This document shows positions 62,736 through 64,000 of a stretch of DNA of 64,000 bases, in pieces. Below the pieces are notes generated by a model that searched no databases, was not told the origin of the DNA, and saw only the letters and a list, made by a program, of their open reading frames with translations. Source of the stretch: Bradyrhizobium sp. CB82. GTDB taxonomy: Bacteria > Pseudomonadota > Alphaproteobacteria > Rhizobiales > Xanthobacteraceae. Positions within the stretch are counted from its first letter, which is position 1. Every line of letters starts with the position of its first letter. The stretch spans positions 4,779,001 through 4,843,000 of the forward strand of contig NZ_CP121650.1 in NCBI RefSeq assembly GCF_029714405.1. The letters are read 5' to 3'. The position numbers were made by a program, and so were the translations under genes.

Positions 62736-63007
62736 GGTCAGGCTCCCTCCCGTTACGATCGTCTCCGCTGTCGCTTTGCCATCTGCGACGAACTGCCTGG
62801 TCGAATAGCCGACCGAGCGGCGGAACCGCCGGTTGTCGACCGTTGGGGATCAGATCACGCATCGGACTATAGCACAGGCGCGGTGACCAGCCTGAGGCCA
62901 GCCTGCCTGATTTACTACTCATCAGGAAGAATCGCGATTGGCTCGTCCCCAACCACCGGGAGACAGCGCATGAACCGAGAGCTGCCTCAGATCGAGTCCA
63001 CGCAAAA

Positions 63008-63037
63008 ACACCCCCGGCATGCGACTGCCGGGGGTGT
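63008..63037 (-). terminator. Strong hairpin terminator (minus strand)
   Basis: A perfect 12-bp inverted repeat ACACCCCCGGCA ... TGCCGGGGGTGT has a 6-base loop. On the minus strand it is followed by TTTTTGCG, a proper U-run; on the plus strand by GTTCTAAAAAA. No minus-strand gene of normal size precedes it. Confidence 0.7.
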
Positions 63038-63170
63038 GTTCTAAAAAATGGACAGGTAAAGCAATGCGTCATCTGTAGCAGGCGGTCGGCATTTCCGGAT
63101 GTGACGCGGTTCACAAATGGAGAGAAAAAAGGCCCTGGGTGGACCGGCGGGCCTCCTGGCCTGATCTGCA
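63038..63170 (-). ncRNA. Possible small RNA ending at the 63008 terminator
   Basis: The terminator must serve a minus-strand transcript beginning somewhere left of the DUF3551 gene (before about 63250). Only very short frames exist there. A small RNA, or a minute leader, is therefore possible; no convincing promoter was found, so the start is a guess. Confidence 0.25.
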
Positions 63171-63255
63171 ACGTGCTTGATCGCGTTGAAGCGGCATGTG
63201 CAATGTTTTCGAGGTCTTGCCGGCCGCTAAGGATCTTACGACAGGAGATATGATC

Positions 63256-63534
63256 ATGCGCACGACGCTAGCCATCTTGGCCCTGCTCGCCGCGGCAACA
63301 GCCGCCCTCGCGGGCCCCGCCTCTCCCGTCTCTCAAGATTACCCCTGGTGCGTCTTTGGCGGGCAGCTCGGCTGGTCCGGCGACTGCTCATATGAGACGA
63401 AGGCGCAGTGCCTGGCGTCCGCTTCCGGCCGCTGGAACACCTATTGCGATCTGAACCCGCGCGTCCTGTTCAGGCAGCAGCAGTCCGGACAGCAGCCGGG
63501 CGTACCGCAGCCCAGGGTTTACCGCAGGCAATGA
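63256..63534 (+). CDS. DUF3551 small secreted protein
   Basis: 92 residues. The signal peptide (RTTLAILALLAAATAALAGP) ends after about residue 21. The DUF3551 core is present: DYPWCVFGGQLGWSGDCSYE and QCLASASGRWNTYCDLNP with four cysteines that probably pair. AGGAGATATG places the ribosome binding site at good distance from ATG 63256 rather than ATG 63250. These proteins are abundant in Bradyrhizobium; function unknown. Confidence 0.85.
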   Translation: MRTTLAILALLAAATAALAGPASPVSQDYPWCVFGGQLGWSGDCSYETKAQCLASASGRWNTYCDLNPRVLFRQQQSGQQPGVPQPRVYRRQ

Positions 63535-63621
63535 AGCTTCCGCCCGGCGCATGTGGACCAGGTCATCTGCGTCAGAAACCGCCGTGTAACCGACACAGGT
63601 CACGCCCAAACGAAAATATCG

Positions 63622-63644
63622 AAAACAACCCCATGCAAAGGAGC
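63622..63644 (+). repeat. Dispersed 23-bp repeat, second copy
   Basis: Identical to the reverse complement of 41328-41350. The surrounding sequence (for example TCACGTCGGGCAAATCACCG, about 63691) looks like the rest of a longer dispersed rhizobial element. In 63535-64000 no gene is supported. Confidence 0.6.
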
Positions 63645-64000
63645 CGGTGCCCCATCTGTGCGACGCCTTACGGATTTTACGAAATCGTTTGTCACGTCGG
63701 GCAAATCACCGGCACAATGTCATCATCGCCGTCTGTCGTTGCAGCCCAAACATCAAGTTGGAACCGACAGGACGGCCGGTGCGGCTATCCGCAAGACCCG
63801 GTGTGTGGCACGGCAGGATCCTGCAGCGATCGATGCCCTGATCTAGTGGGATGCTCTCTCTCGCACAGCATTCAGATCCGCTTTGATTCCTGGGACCGCC
63901 GCGGCGTTGGCGGGCTCTCGATTTGGGGGCGGCTCGTTGAGGTCGCGGGCCCAAGACGCGCCCTGTCGAGACGCGCCCGATCGAACTGTCGGCGTCGCAC

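Overview
The window reads as chromosomal DNA of an alphaproteobacterium of the order Hyphomicrobiales (Rhizobiales), most likely Bradyrhizobium or a close relative. The grounds are high GC and the gene order dusB-ntrB-ntrC, ntrY-ntrX-hfq-hflX, mazG and dac-tmk-holB-metG-tatD-MBL hydrolase. PopZ, a DUF1476 ATPase-inhibitor subunit, a DUF3551 protein and several families of dispersed intergenic palindromic repeats point the same way. The genus is inferred from remembered family and synteny patterns; no search was run.

Layout. 1-7 kb: the end of an RND efflux pump, a DTW-domain tRNA-modification protein, then a scarred stretch. The scars are a frameshifted ATPase tail, an integrase fragment beside tRNA-Cys, a doubly deleted flotillin gene and a frameshifted IS1182-type element beside tRNA-Asn. 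Small secreted or hypothetical proteins lie between them. 7-18 kb: housekeeping genes (pcm-like, tolC, popZ, valS, a 3-methyladenine glycosylase, lipA, a COQ10/RatA protein, pncC, ispDF). 18-28.6 kb: the nitrogen-control block dusB-ntrBC / ntrYX / hfq-hflX. 28.7-36.8 kb: mazG, queC, a cobalt-type nitrile hydratase operon, a DASS anion transporter, metNI and a HAD phosphatase. 37-46 kb: a flavin monooxygenase, an Xaa-Pro peptidase, a TRAP transporter (DctP plus fused DctQM) and an acyl-CoA synthetase. 46-52.3 kb: an accessory patch with an AraC regulator, an autotransporter remnant split by an IS66 element, and an IS630 element. 52.3-61 kb: the minus-strand cluster rlpA, dac-tmk-holB-metG-tatD-MBL hydrolase, plus a plus-strand epoxide-hydrolase-like gene. 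61-64 kb: a run of very small genes.

The most interesting part is the nitrogen-control block. The dusB-ntrB-ntrC promoter carries a dyad resembling an NtrC site between its -35 and -10 boxes, which would fit autorepression. Just after ntrC lies an excellent candidate -24/-12 (sigma-54) promoter, followed about 55 bp later by an intrinsic-terminator-like hairpin, as if it encoded a short nitrogen-controlled RNA. Further on, the last 87 bp of ntrC reappear as a diverged direct repeat that still reads as the protein's C-terminus and stop. A 30-codon reading frame with a strong ribosome binding site ends 5 bp before hfq. Other notable points are a histone-H1-like lysine/alanine-rich extension on methionyl-tRNA synthetase, and an IS630 copy that landed exactly on the stop codon of the MBL hydrolase while supplying a replacement stop.
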